From Bacteroides sp. (lineage in GTDB: Bacteria; Bacteroidota; Bacteroidia; Bacteroidales; Bacteroidaceae), in contig NZ_JAQVBV010000029.1 in NCBI RefSeq assembly GCF_028690125.1, positions 6,023-56,844 of the forward strand: a stretch of 50,822 nucleotides of DNA. Reading direction: 5' to 3'. The notes beneath the pieces were generated by a model that saw only the letters and a list, made by a program, of their open reading frames with translations, did not search any database and was not told where the DNA came from. Both the position numbers and the translations under genes were made by a program. How positions within the stretch are numbered: position 1 is the stretch's first letter; each line of letters starts with the position of its first letter. This document shows, piece by piece, positions 40,720 through 49,329 of the stretch.

Positions 40720-41583
40720 ATGGTCTACGATAAAAAGACGTGGGTTCGAGATGAAATCATCTTCGAAAATGATATGAATGACCTCGAAGACGGAGTAGAG
40801 GCAGCTCATATCGCTATAGATTCTCACATCGCGTCTACTACTGCACATGGTTCTCTTGGTAGGATTTTAGGTGCACTCGAAATTGGCATACCAAACGGTC
40901 TTGCTGGATTAAACGATTCGGGTGCACTTGAAATTCAAACTGTGGATTTACCACAATTAGTTGCAATTGGTGATGATGATTTTGGAGCATCGTTAAGAGC
41001 AAACAGTGCAAATGGCCTAGAGCTACTTTCGAATGCATACTATACAGATGGAATTTGGCGACGGTATGTTAATGCGTATGCGGCACTAGCTTTAGTTTTG
41101 AATCCAATAGATGAAAGTTTTAAGATGTTATATGCACCGGCTGGTTCGGAAGATATTGAAAGTTGGTCTAGTCTTTATGCATTTTCAAATTCTGGTAACT
41201 TTACAATTGCTGGTGAACTAGCAGCTGCAACAGTAAGAACTACAAGCAGCATCTATTCTGAAGACGGTCTTTCTGCGGCGACAATAGCAAGTCGTGGATC
41301 ACTCAGCATCCTTACCAATAGTCAGTTACGAATTTATGGTGCTGGCTCTTATTATGTTGGATTAAGTGCACCAGCTGCGTTAGCGGCTACTTATTCTCTG
41401 ATACTTCCTGACGCTGATGGTGAAGCAGGACAGGCATTAATTACAGACGGCGCCGGTAATCTTGATTGGGGAGAAGCTGGTGGCGATGGTGGCGTAGCAA
41501 TAGGTAATATAGATGGTGGGCGTGCAGATTCTGTTTATTCTGTAGAGTCCTTAACATTATCTGGTGGAAGTGCAAGCTCATGA
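40720..41583 (+). CDS. Tail fibre protein
   Basis: The 287-aa protein has an N-terminal helical part (about 1-65), a beta region, and a C-terminal segment 'YSLILPDADGEAGQALITDG' and '..NLDWG' that is a widespread phage tail-fibre signature. The end is Gly/Ser-rich. First gene of the second fibre operon; GGAG precedes ATG 40720. It overlaps the next gene by ATGA. Confidence 0.8.
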   Translation: MVYDKKTWVRDEIIFENDMNDLEDGVEAAHIAIDSHIASTTAHGSLGRILGALEIGIPNGLAGLNDSGALEIQTVDLPQLVAIGDDDFGASLRANSANGLELLSNAYYTDGIWRRYVNAYAALALVLNPIDESFKMLYAPAGSEDIESWSSLYAFSNSGNFTIAGELAAATVRTTSSIYSEDGLSAATIASRGSLSILTNSQLRIYGAGSYYVGLSAPAALAATYSLILPDADGEAGQALITDGAGNLDWGEAGGDGGVAIGNIDGGRADSVYSVESLTLSGGSASS

Positions 41584-42347
41584 GCGCAATTTTTCAATTA
41601 AGACGAGATACATCGGCGAACTGGACGTCATATAATCCAATTCCACGAGAAGGCGAACCATGTGTTGAAACTGATACACGAAAGATGAAGATTGGTGATG
41701 GTACTACCGCATGGAATTCTCTTGATTATCTTGTGTCTCCTACTACTGTTAGTGATGATGTTAATCCAGTATTAGGCGGAGATTTAGATTGTTCTGAGTA
41801 TGAAGTTCAGTTACATAATAATCCTATAAGATTCTATACATCTGGTGATGGTCATGTTACGACTCTTGGTATTGGTGCTAATGTGGCTGATCTCGCATTT
41901 ACATTACCGCCTTCATACGGAACCACGCGACAGGTATTACAATCAGATGGAACTGGAACGTTAGCGTTTTCATGGCGGTATGATTATTTAGAGCGTATGC
42001 AGCTTGGCGCAATGAGCGTTGGTAATCTTATGTATTTTGTAGCTGAGCGCGATATGGAAATTGTCAGTGCTAAAATGTATCTTAGAGTAGCACCAGAATA
42101 TGGGTTAGCTACGGTGGATGTTAGGTTAGGGACAAATGATTCGGCACATTCAATATTAAATGGTAATTCAATGAGTATTTCATATGATGCAACTCCAGTT
42201 AATGGTATTTATGTCCGAGATGGTTCGCTGATTACTAACCCTACTGTTGTTACACAAGGACAAGTTGTGTGGTTTGCAGTACTAAGTGCTGGTGTTGGTG
42301 GTATGACACCAGGGCAGGACTTAACGGTTAAGCTTACATACAGGTGA
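41580..42347 (+). CDS. Fibre protein with Mtd-type N-terminal domain
   Basis: Residues 1-50 ('FQLRRDTSANWTSYNP', 'EPCVETDTRKMKIGDGTTAWNSL') form the small domain seen at the N-terminus of the Bordetella phage Mtd protein and many fibres. The rest is beta-rich with 'LQSDGTGTLAFSW'. The domain occurs again as the whole of the next gene. No reverse transcriptase or template repeat is present in the window. Confidence 0.75.
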   Translation: MSAIFQLRRDTSANWTSYNPIPREGEPCVETDTRKMKIGDGTTAWNSLDYLVSPTTVSDDVNPVLGGDLDCSEYEVQLHNNPIRFYTSGDGHVTTLGIGANVADLAFTLPPSYGTTRQVLQSDGTGTLAFSWRYDYLERMQLGAMSVGNLMYFVAERDMEIVSAKMYLRVAPEYGLATVDVRLGTNDSAHSILNGNSMSISYDATPVNGIYVRDGSLITNPTVVTQGQVVWFAVLSAGVGGMTPGQDLTVKLTYR

Positions 42348-42351
42348 TACA

Positions 42352-42567
42352 ATGGCATATAAGATTCAAATTAGACGAGACACTGAATATAATTGGGCCT
42401 TGTATAATCCTGTTTTAGATGATGGTGAAATGGGATACGAAACTGACACAAAGAAATTAAAGATTGGTGATGGTACATCAGCATGGAATGACCTCGAGTA
42501 CTTCTTTGTACCGCCAACTGATATTACTGAATCACACACAAGATCGTTCTTACTTGGGGGACTTTAA
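42352..42567 (+). CDS. Stand-alone Mtd N-terminal-type domain (71 aa)
   Basis: Nearly the whole protein is one copy of the domain ('IQIRRDTEYNWALYNPVL' and 'YETDTKKLKIGDGTSAWNDL'), similar to the first 50 residues of the gene before. GGTGAT precedes ATG 42352. It may be a trimerising fibre adaptor, or a remnant of a duplicated fibre gene. Confidence 0.75.
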   Translation: MAYKIQIRRDTEYNWALYNPVLDDGEMGYETDTKKLKIGDGTSAWNDLEYFFVPPTDITESHTRSFLLGGL

Positions 42568-42897
42568 ATGACAAATTATAAAAAGTTAGGTGGAGCAAAT
42601 CCCGCTGCAGCAACATATACATCTCTACTTCAGGTACCTGTTGCAAAGTCATATGTGATTTCAACTATCAATGTATGTAACTTTGGTAGTGATCTTGCTG
42701 TAGTTAGGATCGCTCATGTTACTGATGGTTCTATTGCAGAGTTAGCTGATACAGATTGGGTTGTTTATGATATGATGGTTGCCCCAAATGGAATACTTCC
42801 TCTGACTATAGGAATGACGTTAGATCAGGGAGATTCGTTAGTTATCTACTCTGATATAGCAAGTACCACGTTTATTGCTTGGGGCGCGGAGGAATAA
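42568..42897 (+). CDS. Small beta-rich virion protein (109 aa)
   Basis: The sequence has the order 'YTSLLQVPVAKSYVISTINVCN', 'VRIAHV', 'DWVVYDMMVAPNG' and 'LTIGMTLDQGDSLVIYS', a pattern found in small phage fibre-associated beta-sandwich proteins. It begins one base after the preceding stop. It is probably a fibre or decoration component. Confidence 0.7.
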   Translation: MTNYKKLGGANPAAATYTSLLQVPVAKSYVISTINVCNFGSDLAVVRIAHVTDGSIAELADTDWVVYDMMVAPNGILPLTIGMTLDQGDSLVIYSDIASTTFIAWGAEE

Positions 42898-42898
42898 T

Positions 42899-43648
42899 AT
42901 GGGTGCAGCTATCGAACCGTTGAATACTATTCAGTTAATTAATACAAGTCAAAGTTTATCAGCTAACGAAATATTTACCTCTGATTTCGTATTTGCTGCG
43001 CCATATTCAAGAATTATCGGGTTTATCCAAGCCGAAGCTGGATCGTTATCTGATGGTGTTGCGGTTGAGTTTTCTAACAATAAAACAGATGTCTTTCGTA
43101 CATATGTTGCAACAATGGATGGTACAAGAAATCCACTATCGATCTTAACATATATCGCGTTAACTGATACATATTACGATAACACATTAATGGAAGCATC
43201 ATTTGCAGTAGCACCAGTAACTAACAATACAAATGATTTCACATATATTGGATATGGTTCTAAGTTTAAAGGATTTACCATTACAGTGGACTCGTCTGGT
43301 GTATATGATGTAACGTTAGGTTTCCAGTATTGGAATGGATCTGCGTGGACTACACTTAACGTTGTCGATGACACAATTAAACTTACAACTAGTGGTGATA
43401 TAACATTTAGTATTCCATCCGATTGGCAGCGAACTGCAGTTGATGGGACACTTGGATATTTTATTAGATATAGGGCGACTGTAATTTCTAGTCTCTCTAA
43501 CGGCTCAACGTTATCAAACATCAATATACATGCTGATGAATTCGATGTAATCGAAATCGATAACCTCGCCTATTGGGTTAGGTTTATATTTGAAAATGGA
43601 AGTGTTGCGCAAGATATTAAGATAATGGTAAACGGGCGGCGGAAGTAA
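42899..43648 (+). CDS. Fibre/receptor-binding protein (249 aa)
   Basis: All beta, with a C-terminal-half segment 'FQYWNGSAWTTLNVVDD' and 'PSDWQRTAV', then 'YFIRYRAT', typical of phage tip domains that bind ligands. GGAGG precedes ATG 42899. The first 8 residues of the longer frame are unsupported. Confidence 0.7.
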   Translation: MGAAIEPLNTIQLINTSQSLSANEIFTSDFVFAAPYSRIIGFIQAEAGSLSDGVAVEFSNNKTDVFRTYVATMDGTRNPLSILTYIALTDTYYDNTLMEASFAVAPVTNNTNDFTYIGYGSKFKGFTITVDSSGVYDVTLGFQYWNGSAWTTLNVVDDTIKLTTSGDITFSIPSDWQRTAVDGTLGYFIRYRATVISSLSNGSTLSNINIHADEFDVIEIDNLAYWVRFIFENGSVAQDIKIMVNGRRK

Positions 43649-44302
43649 ATGGTTGATCAAAAGATAACTCAGACAATTACAATTGCCGCATCGACTACTG
43701 ATGTTGTTACAGTCCCAATTGAGATTGGGGAAGATGTAAAGTTACTTGCTGTTGGATATACATATGCAAATAATTCTATCTATAGGTTATATGCCGGTAG
43801 TATGGTTTTTCCTAGTAGAACCGACCAATTAGGTTCTATTAAGGATCCATATGTATTTAAAATACCACCAGCTATTAAATCTGGCAAAGATATACGATTG
43901 AGTATTACGAATAATAATACGATCGCTACTACATACGAAGTGACTTTTGTTATTGATGCAGTGCGAATAATTGATATTTCCTCAGCCGGTGGGGCAATAG
44001 ATCGTGGTACTAGCGATACATTTATAATGTTACCAACATATGCACAGTCTGTTGTTCCGGTTGGTGGAACGGTTGATGTTTCACAAACTATTAATTCAAA
44101 TTTACGGTATATCTCTGTAGATGTACCAGAGGGCGTTACAGTTACAATCTATCGTAATTCTGTAAGTTGGTATATAACAAGTAATGAGATTGGTGCGTTA
44201 GAATTTCCAAATGGTGTTTACTTTAATACTATTAGAGTTTATGCATCTAATCCAACATCTGTCGCTCAAAGAATTTCCATTAAACTAATATTCGAGGGAT
44301 AA
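43649..44302 (+). CDS. Virion-associated beta-rich protein (217 aa)
   Basis: This strand-rich protein without recognised family sits between fibre genes and starts directly at the upstream stop. Two halves look alike in strand pattern ('...TDVVTVPIEIGEDVKLLAVGY' versus '..DVSQTINSNLRYISVDV'), perhaps an internal duplication. A fibre or chaperone part is inferred from position. Confidence 0.65.
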   Translation: MVDQKITQTITIAASTTDVVTVPIEIGEDVKLLAVGYTYANNSIYRLYAGSMVFPSRTDQLGSIKDPYVFKIPPAIKSGKDIRLSITNNNTIATTYEVTFVIDAVRIIDISSAGGAIDRGTSDTFIMLPTYAQSVVPVGGTVDVSQTINSNLRYISVDVPEGVTVTIYRNSVSWYITSNEIGALEFPNGVYFNTIRVYASNPTSVAQRISIKLIFEG

Positions 44303-44304
44303 TT

Positions 44305-45219
44305 GTGTCGGGATTTGTACGAAAGAATATGAATACGGTAGAGATTGCTGAGGAGATATATAATCTTCTTTTAGCAGAACGTCCTGCCGACTTTACAGTT
44401 ATTGAAGAACACCAAACAAACGCTTGGGTTTTATATTATGAACCTGACAGACTTTATATTCAAATCAAACCAGATTGGCAATGGGGTCTTTATTTTGGTT
44501 ATGTAGGTGTTCATATTACATGTTCATCTAGTTGGGACTTTAATCTTTATATACCAGCTGGTACTGAATATTATACAACGATAGTTACATTTGCACATGC
44601 GGCATATAATGCGGATCCGAGTTATCTTGATAGTGAAGCTGATCGTGATAACTGGTGGTACAAGAAAATTCAATGTGCGTATTATTCAGATAGTTATGGT
44701 ATTCATTTATGGTGGAGAAACCCATTTGTTACAGAAGTTGATGCCTCTAGGAGTGGTCTATTTAACTTAGAATTCATTCAAACATCAATCCGCGAGTATA
44801 ATGATGCGCAGAGTGATATATTCATAAATGTTGTTAACCACGGAAGCACATTTAACGATACTGAAGAACAGTATAACAGAGTCTCCGCTAGACCGTTTAA
44901 TTATAACTCTACTACTGCTATGTGGAGTTATCCATATATGGCGTTTTATAGCGGTGGAAATGACAAAACATACTTTAAATTTCCATGGTATTACTATGAT
45001 GGTGGGAGCACAAAATTAATTCCGATATTCCAAACTAAACGGTGGTTCTATATCTATAAACGAGATAGTAATCTTCTTCCATGGGATATAATTACGTGGA
45101 ATGATGATGGTGTTGAGCGACAGTTTATGATTATGGATTGTGCAACTGGTACTGAAGCTGCACCAAGTTGGTTTGTAGCTATGCCATATTCGAGTGCTAA
45201 GCCATATGATGGTGTTTAA
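44305..45219 (+). CDS. Aromatic-rich fibre paralogue B1 (304 aa)
   Basis: First of a second set of three tandem paralogues. It is very rich in Tyr and Trp. Conserved between copies are 'LYIQIKPDWQWGLYFGYVGV', 'YLDSEADRDNWW', 'RPFNY', and 'FPWYYY' with a following 'KRWFY'. The start is GTG 44305, with GAGGG upstream. No known family is recognised. A receptor- or glycan-binding role is plausible from aromatic content and position. Confidence 0.7.
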   Translation: MSGFVRKNMNTVEIAEEIYNLLLAERPADFTVIEEHQTNAWVLYYEPDRLYIQIKPDWQWGLYFGYVGVHITCSSSWDFNLYIPAGTEYYTTIVTFAHAAYNADPSYLDSEADRDNWWYKKIQCAYYSDSYGIHLWWRNPFVTEVDASRSGLFNLEFIQTSIREYNDAQSDIFINVVNHGSTFNDTEEQYNRVSARPFNYNSTTAMWSYPYMAFYSGGNDKTYFKFPWYYYDGGSTKLIPIFQTKRWFYIYKRDSNLLPWDIITWNDDGVERQFMIMDCATGTEAAPSWFVAMPYSSAKPYDGV

Positions 45220-45220
45220 A

Positions 45221-46105
45221 ATGACAATTGTTTCTAAGTCGCTAAGTATTGTAGAATTAGTGCAAGAGATGGCGGATGCCCTCCTTGCCGCTAATTCAGA
45301 TTTTTCAGATATCACAAGTGGATTTGGTGACAGATGTTTATATTATACCCCAGATTCACTATATATACACTTTAAACCTGACTGGGAATATGGGCTATAC
45401 TTTGGTTTCGTGGGTATCAGAATTAATGTATCAACTGGCTGGGATGGCGTACTTTACGAACCAACCGGTACCGTTTACACAATGTATATCGTTGTCACAG
45501 CACACGCAGCATACAATGCCAATCCAACGAATTTAGATTCCGAAGCCGAAAGAGATATATGGTGGAACAAGAAATATCAATGTATATATTATATAGATGC
45601 CGGTGGATTAAATCTTTGGTATCGTAATCCATATATTACAAATGTTGATGATTCGAGAACAATCCTATTTAATTTAGAAATTATTCCTGTTGCCGATCGG
45701 GAGTATTCTGATGGTTTTTCAGATATATTTATGAGTGTCATTGACTATGGTACAGCGTTTAACGCATCAGAAGAAGATAAAGACTATCCATCACTTAGGC
45801 CGTTTAATTATGTTGGCTCAGCTAACATGTGGCAGTATACAACCAAAGCGTATTCATCCGCTGGTACAGGAGAACTCTATATAGATTTTCCATGGTATTA
45901 TAACGATCCTGGGACATTTTTAGATCCTATCGCACAGACAAAACGTTGGTTTGTAGTTGATGAGGCTAATACAGATGCGTTACCATTAGATGTTGTTGTA
46001 TGGGATGATAATGGAACAACTAGAAGTTATTTAATAGTGGATATGCTTACAGCAACAGAGACTGGGCCAAATTATTTTATAGGAATTCCATTCGAGGTAG
46101 TATAA
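45221..46105 (+). CDS. Aromatic-rich fibre paralogue B2 (294 aa)
   Basis: Second copy, closest to B1: 'LYIHFKPDWEYGLYFGFVGI', 'NLDSEAERDIWW', 'LRPFNY', 'FPWYYN' and 'KRWFVV' match at the same places. I start at ATG 45221, one base after the B1 stop. The longer frame overlaps B1 without a ribosome-binding site. Confidence 0.7.
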   Translation: MTIVSKSLSIVELVQEMADALLAANSDFSDITSGFGDRCLYYTPDSLYIHFKPDWEYGLYFGFVGIRINVSTGWDGVLYEPTGTVYTMYIVVTAHAAYNANPTNLDSEAERDIWWNKKYQCIYYIDAGGLNLWYRNPYITNVDDSRTILFNLEIIPVADREYSDGFSDIFMSVIDYGTAFNASEEDKDYPSLRPFNYVGSANMWQYTTKAYSSAGTGELYIDFPWYYNDPGTFLDPIAQTKRWFVVDEANTDALPLDVVVWDDNGTTRSYLIVDMLTATETGPNYFIGIPFEVV

Positions 46106-46106
46106 A

Positions 46107-47015
46107 ATGACATTCTATAATGCAGCATTAAGATCAACTGCTCAAATAATTGATGATTGGGTTACATATTGGGCAACCGAATATCCTACCCTTTGGGAAG
46201 ACGTAGATACAAGTACAAATCAACGTGTTGTCAAATGGCGTGGTGATGATACATATATTACATTTAGACGTGGGCATCACACGTGGCAATACGAATCTTA
46301 TGTATTGTTAGAGATTGTATATAGTACCGGATATGATACAGATACACATGCACCTACTGGTACATCGTATACAACGTATTTACCATTAGCTTATGCCAGT
46401 GGAAACCCGAATTGGTCATACTTAGATACATCGGCCGAAGCTGATTTATATTGGAACTATGATGCACAGTGGACATATTGGCAAGATGAATATGGATTAT
46501 ATGTAGGTTCCTATTACTGGCAGCGCCATAGTAAGGCAGTTACTGTTGGTGCACATTTCTTAGTAATTGAAGCTATTGACAAATCGTTCTGGGAATTTGA
46601 TGACGGTGGATCAGAAATTTTCGTGCACACTAGACGAGAATGGGTTGGTGGTAGTTATACACAAGGTGATGTAAGACCGTTTGTTTATAATCCTACAAGT
46701 AATATAGATTTAATTAAAGAGGAAAAACAGGCAAATAAATCAGATGGGAATAATAAGGTATACTTTGAGTTTGCATATTACCACAACAATACAAATTGTA
46801 CATATCCAGTAGCGCGTACAAGAAGATGGTTTAGTGTTCAACTCACAAGTACAGGCAGTGGCTTAGGCCCTGGCGATATTGTATCGTGGATTGATCCTGA
46901 AACATTGCAGGTAAGAAAGTTTATAGTTATAGAATGGTATTCGCTAAATTATTCGCCGGCGTACTATGCGGCTATTCCGTATGAGAATGCGTTCCCATAT
47001 ACAGCACCGGGGTGA
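46107..47015 (+). CDS. Aromatic-rich fibre paralogue B3 (302 aa)
   Basis: Third copy, more diverged: 'TYITFRRGHHTWQYESYVLLEI', 'YLDTSAEADLYW', 'VRPFVY', 'FAYYHN' and 'RRWFSV' hold the same positions as in B1 and B2. GAGG precedes ATG 46107. Divergence after duplication would fit recognition of different ligands. Confidence 0.7.
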   Translation: MTFYNAALRSTAQIIDDWVTYWATEYPTLWEDVDTSTNQRVVKWRGDDTYITFRRGHHTWQYESYVLLEIVYSTGYDTDTHAPTGTSYTTYLPLAYASGNPNWSYLDTSAEADLYWNYDAQWTYWQDEYGLYVGSYYWQRHSKAVTVGAHFLVIEAIDKSFWEFDDGGSEIFVHTRREWVGGSYTQGDVRPFVYNPTSNIDLIKEEKQANKSDGNNKVYFEFAYYHNNTNCTYPVARTRRWFSVQLTSTGSGLGPGDIVSWIDPETLQVRKFIVIEWYSLNYSPAYYAAIPYENAFPYTAPG

Positions 47016-47020
47016 ATTAG

Positions 47021-47791
47021 TTGGTAATTGTAGCTACAATCAGTGGATCCGCCGTGCCATTTATTTGCAGCGGTTCTATTGGAGCTACATCTTTAAGATC
47101 AGTCGTAAATACAAGTGGTTCATATCTAGCAACTGGATTCTATAAAATTGGAACACCAAGCGGTTCTGTTAATTTACCGAGTTTTGCCGGACTAAATGAG
47201 TTATATGCAGAACGTGTAAGAACAAGTGGATCGTATGCATCTCCAGACGCAGCATTAGCTCTTTTTGCATCTGGAAGTAATTACGCTCCAATTATTGCTG
47301 TTTCATCGTTAACTGCAACGTGTACAAGTTACTCAGCACTACGAAGTATAGATTCAGTACGTGTAAGATCATCTGGCTCTTACTCTGGTATTACAGCAGA
47401 TCTGGCAACTTTTGGTTCAGCAAATTTACCACCAATACTAGATATTAATCATTTTATTCAGACTAATGCTCCAACAGATATGTATGTTGATGGTACGTTC
47501 CTTCCATTAATTCTTATAGTTGAGAAACTTAATGGAGAACGGTTTAGAAATGCAACTATCATTCTAGAAGGGGACACGGTAAGAGTATTAGGACGTACTG
47601 ATTCACAGGGTGTATATGCAAAGTTTGTTACATTTGATACATACGAAGATGGTATGTTTATAAGTAGAAATAACATTGTTTATGGATTGGAAACAATTGA
47701 AGAAATCGAATTAAATAAATATAAATGGATTTTGAGTAGACTAACCAAAGCGAATGCTACATACAGAATGATACACAGGAGACTTGATTGA
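47021..47791 (+). CDS. Fibre protein with SGSY repeats (256 aa)
   Basis: The first 150 residues contain a repeated 'V.TSGSY' unit ('VNTSGSYLA', 'VRTSGSYAS', 'VRSSGSYSG') plus Ser/Gly-rich strands, and the last 90 residues form a different strand/helix domain. The start is TTG 47021, with GGGGTGA 5 nt upstream. It is probably a fibre tip or anchor. Confidence 0.65.
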   Translation: MVIVATISGSAVPFICSGSIGATSLRSVVNTSGSYLATGFYKIGTPSGSVNLPSFAGLNELYAERVRTSGSYASPDAALALFASGSNYAPIIAVSSLTATCTSYSALRSIDSVRVRSSGSYSGITADLATFGSANLPPILDINHFIQTNAPTDMYVDGTFLPLILIVEKLNGERFRNATIILEGDTVRVLGRTDSQGVYAKFVTFDTYEDGMFISRNNIVYGLETIEEIELNKYKWILSRLTKANATYRMIHRRLD

Positions 47792-48201
47792 TGATAACAA
47801 TTGATACTAGAGAACAGAAACCATGGAGTTTAACTGATGCTTGGTCTGGTGTATCATTCACTGTAGCGACATTATCTACCGGAGATTACTCAAATGGTAA
47901 TGTAATTATTGAGCGCAAATCAATTCCAGATATATGTAATTGTTGTGGTAAATCAAAACAGAGATTTTGGAATGAGCTAGCACGCGGTTTTGATTATCTT
48001 ATAATCGAAGGCGACGAACAGGATATTACAGCACATTTAAAGAAGCGACATTCTAGAATGAGTCAGAAATATATCCTGAAGTGTTTACATGAAATCCGTG
48101 ATAACTTTGGTGTAGAAGTTATTCTTGCTGGCTCTCGCGAAGATGCGGCAAGGATCGCATTAGAAATTCTGGGTGGTACATATGCAGCAAAAGTTAACTA
48201 A
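47791..48201 (+). CDS. ERCC4/XPF-family nuclease
   Basis: The 136-aa domain has the motifs of the XPF/Hef nuclease family: DTREQKPW (5-12), GDYSNGNVIIERKSIPD (31-47), with the ERK-x3-D signature complete (E41, R42, K43, D47). It cuts branched or flap DNA, for example recombination or replication intermediates. Two Cys pairs at 49-52 (CNCC) are unusual. It lies within the fibre operon; GGAG lies near 47780. It lacks the helix-hairpin-helix domains of full XPF, as do many phage/archaeal short forms. Confidence 0.9.
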   Translation: MITIDTREQKPWSLTDAWSGVSFTVATLSTGDYSNGNVIIERKSIPDICNCCGKSKQRFWNELARGFDYLIIEGDEQDITAHLKKRHSRMSQKYILKCLHEIRDNFGVEVILAGSREDAARIALEILGGTYAAKVN

Positions 48202-49054
48202 TATTCGACAGAAGAATCAAGATGAGGTTCTAGCTGAAATTAAAACCATCCTAACAGCTATCAATACGACGTTTGCTGGAATCCTTGCGGAAGCCAGCGA
48301 AATGTCGAATTTAGGTACTGGTGTTGGTGTATATGATTCTACTACAGAAGCGGGTGTCGTTCAGCTTAGATCAGTTGGCGGTGCTACTCCTATTACTATT
48401 GCGCTTTCCGGCTCTACTATCTCTGTAAGTCTAGATCAGAGCGGAATAGATCATACAGAGTTAGCGAATGTTGGCACACTATCACATGCAGACCTTGAGT
48501 TAAGTGTTGCTGGAAAAGAAGATAGCTTCACAAAAAATACCGCTTTCAATAAGGATTTCGGTAGTTCTGTAGGAACTGTATGTGAAGGAAATGATGGACG
48601 ACTTCCGCCTACAGTCAGCGAAGCTAGTGGGTCATTCCTTAGAGATGACAATACATGGGCTACTGTATCTACAACAAAATATGAAACATTAATGTATGAG
48701 CTCTCTGGTGAAGTAGCCATAGGCTGTCTAGGACATTATATGAGTGAACGCACACAAAGTGTAGCAAACTGTAGAGTAGGCGTTCTTACGGCTCCTAGCG
48801 GATCCTCAATTTATATTGATATTAGGAAAAACACAGCTGCTGCAAGTGGAAGTATATTGGTGTCACCAATAGAATTGGCACCAACGCTCAACGAAGTGCC
48901 GCATCGCGATTTTTTTGAATGTCACAATTCGCCCGTTTTAAATCCTGGGTCTCTAATTCTTCTGGTGGTGTCAATTTGTAACAACCTCATTTCAAATGAA
49001 TCCATCATTAATTGTAACCGCATCTCTGAGTGCGCAGTAATACCAAATTTGTAA
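48182..49054 (+). CDS. Tail fibre-type protein at the end of the late operon
   Basis: The 290-aa protein has an N-terminal helix (about 1-35) and a beta region with the fibre-like 'YDSTTEAGVVQLRSVGGATPITIALS' split by 'HTELANVGTLSHADLE'. The part near 180-240 ('VANCRVGVLTAPSGSSIYIDIRKNT') resembles a phage tip domain. ATG 48182 overlaps the ERCC4 gene by 20 bp. The last 44 codons run antisense over the convergent gene 48922-49329, so the true end is less certain. Confidence 0.65.
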   Translation: MQQKLTNIRQKNQDEVLAEIKTILTAINTTFAGILAEASEMSNLGTGVGVYDSTTEAGVVQLRSVGGATPITIALSGSTISVSLDQSGIDHTELANVGTLSHADLELSVAGKEDSFTKNTAFNKDFGSSVGTVCEGNDGRLPPTVSEASGSFLRDDNTWATVSTTKYETLMYELSGEVAIGCLGHYMSERTQSVANCRVGVLTAPSGSSIYIDIRKNTAAASGSILVSPIELAPTLNEVPHRDFFECHNSPVLNPGSLILLVVSICNNLISNESIINCNRISECAVIPNL

Positions 49055-49329
49055 ATAATCCCATTCTTTTTTACAATAAAATGAAGCGCATATAATTCGT
49101 TAGTTCCAAAGGAATATTCACGAAATTCTTCATATGCGGTGTTTAACGTGCAATTGAATTCACTGCACATTTCTTCAAATGGAACGCGTTTTTCTTTTGG
49201 TAGTTCTTCATACCGAATTACTGGTTCAGATGCCGTTCCATTAACGATCTGTTTAATCCGTCGTAACTTATCTTCAGCTTCATCAGCTCTTTGTTTATCA
49301 GCAGATTTAAATAGGAATGGAATCATCAT
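48922..49329 (-). CDS. Hypothetical leftward protein (135 aa)
   Basis: An N-terminal helical stretch (about 5-25, basic/acidic) is followed by a mixed domain with 'YRFY'-like strands, including 'LYALHFIVKKNGIIYKFGI'. No family is recognised. It starts on the stop of the DHH gene (ATGA) and overlaps the convergent late operon by 133 bp, so both coding ends share DNA. Confidence 0.65.
   Translation of the reverse strand: MMIPFLFKSADKQRADEAEDKLRRIKQIVNGTASEPVIRYEELPKEKRVPFEEMCSEFNCTLNTAYEEFREYSFGTNELYALHFIVKKNGIIYKFGITAHSEMRLQLMMDSFEMRLLQIDTTRRIRDPGFKTGEL
49067..49072 (+). terminator. T6 run after the late operon
   Basis: A T6 tract lies 13 bp past the last rightward stop codon. It may end late transcription by the usual archaeal poly-T mechanism, although it lies inside the convergent gene. 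Confidence 0.4.

Noticed and set aside
41580..42567. Diversity-generating retroelement acting on the Mtd-type fibres.
   Set aside because: No reverse transcriptase gene and no template/variable repeat pair was seen in the window.
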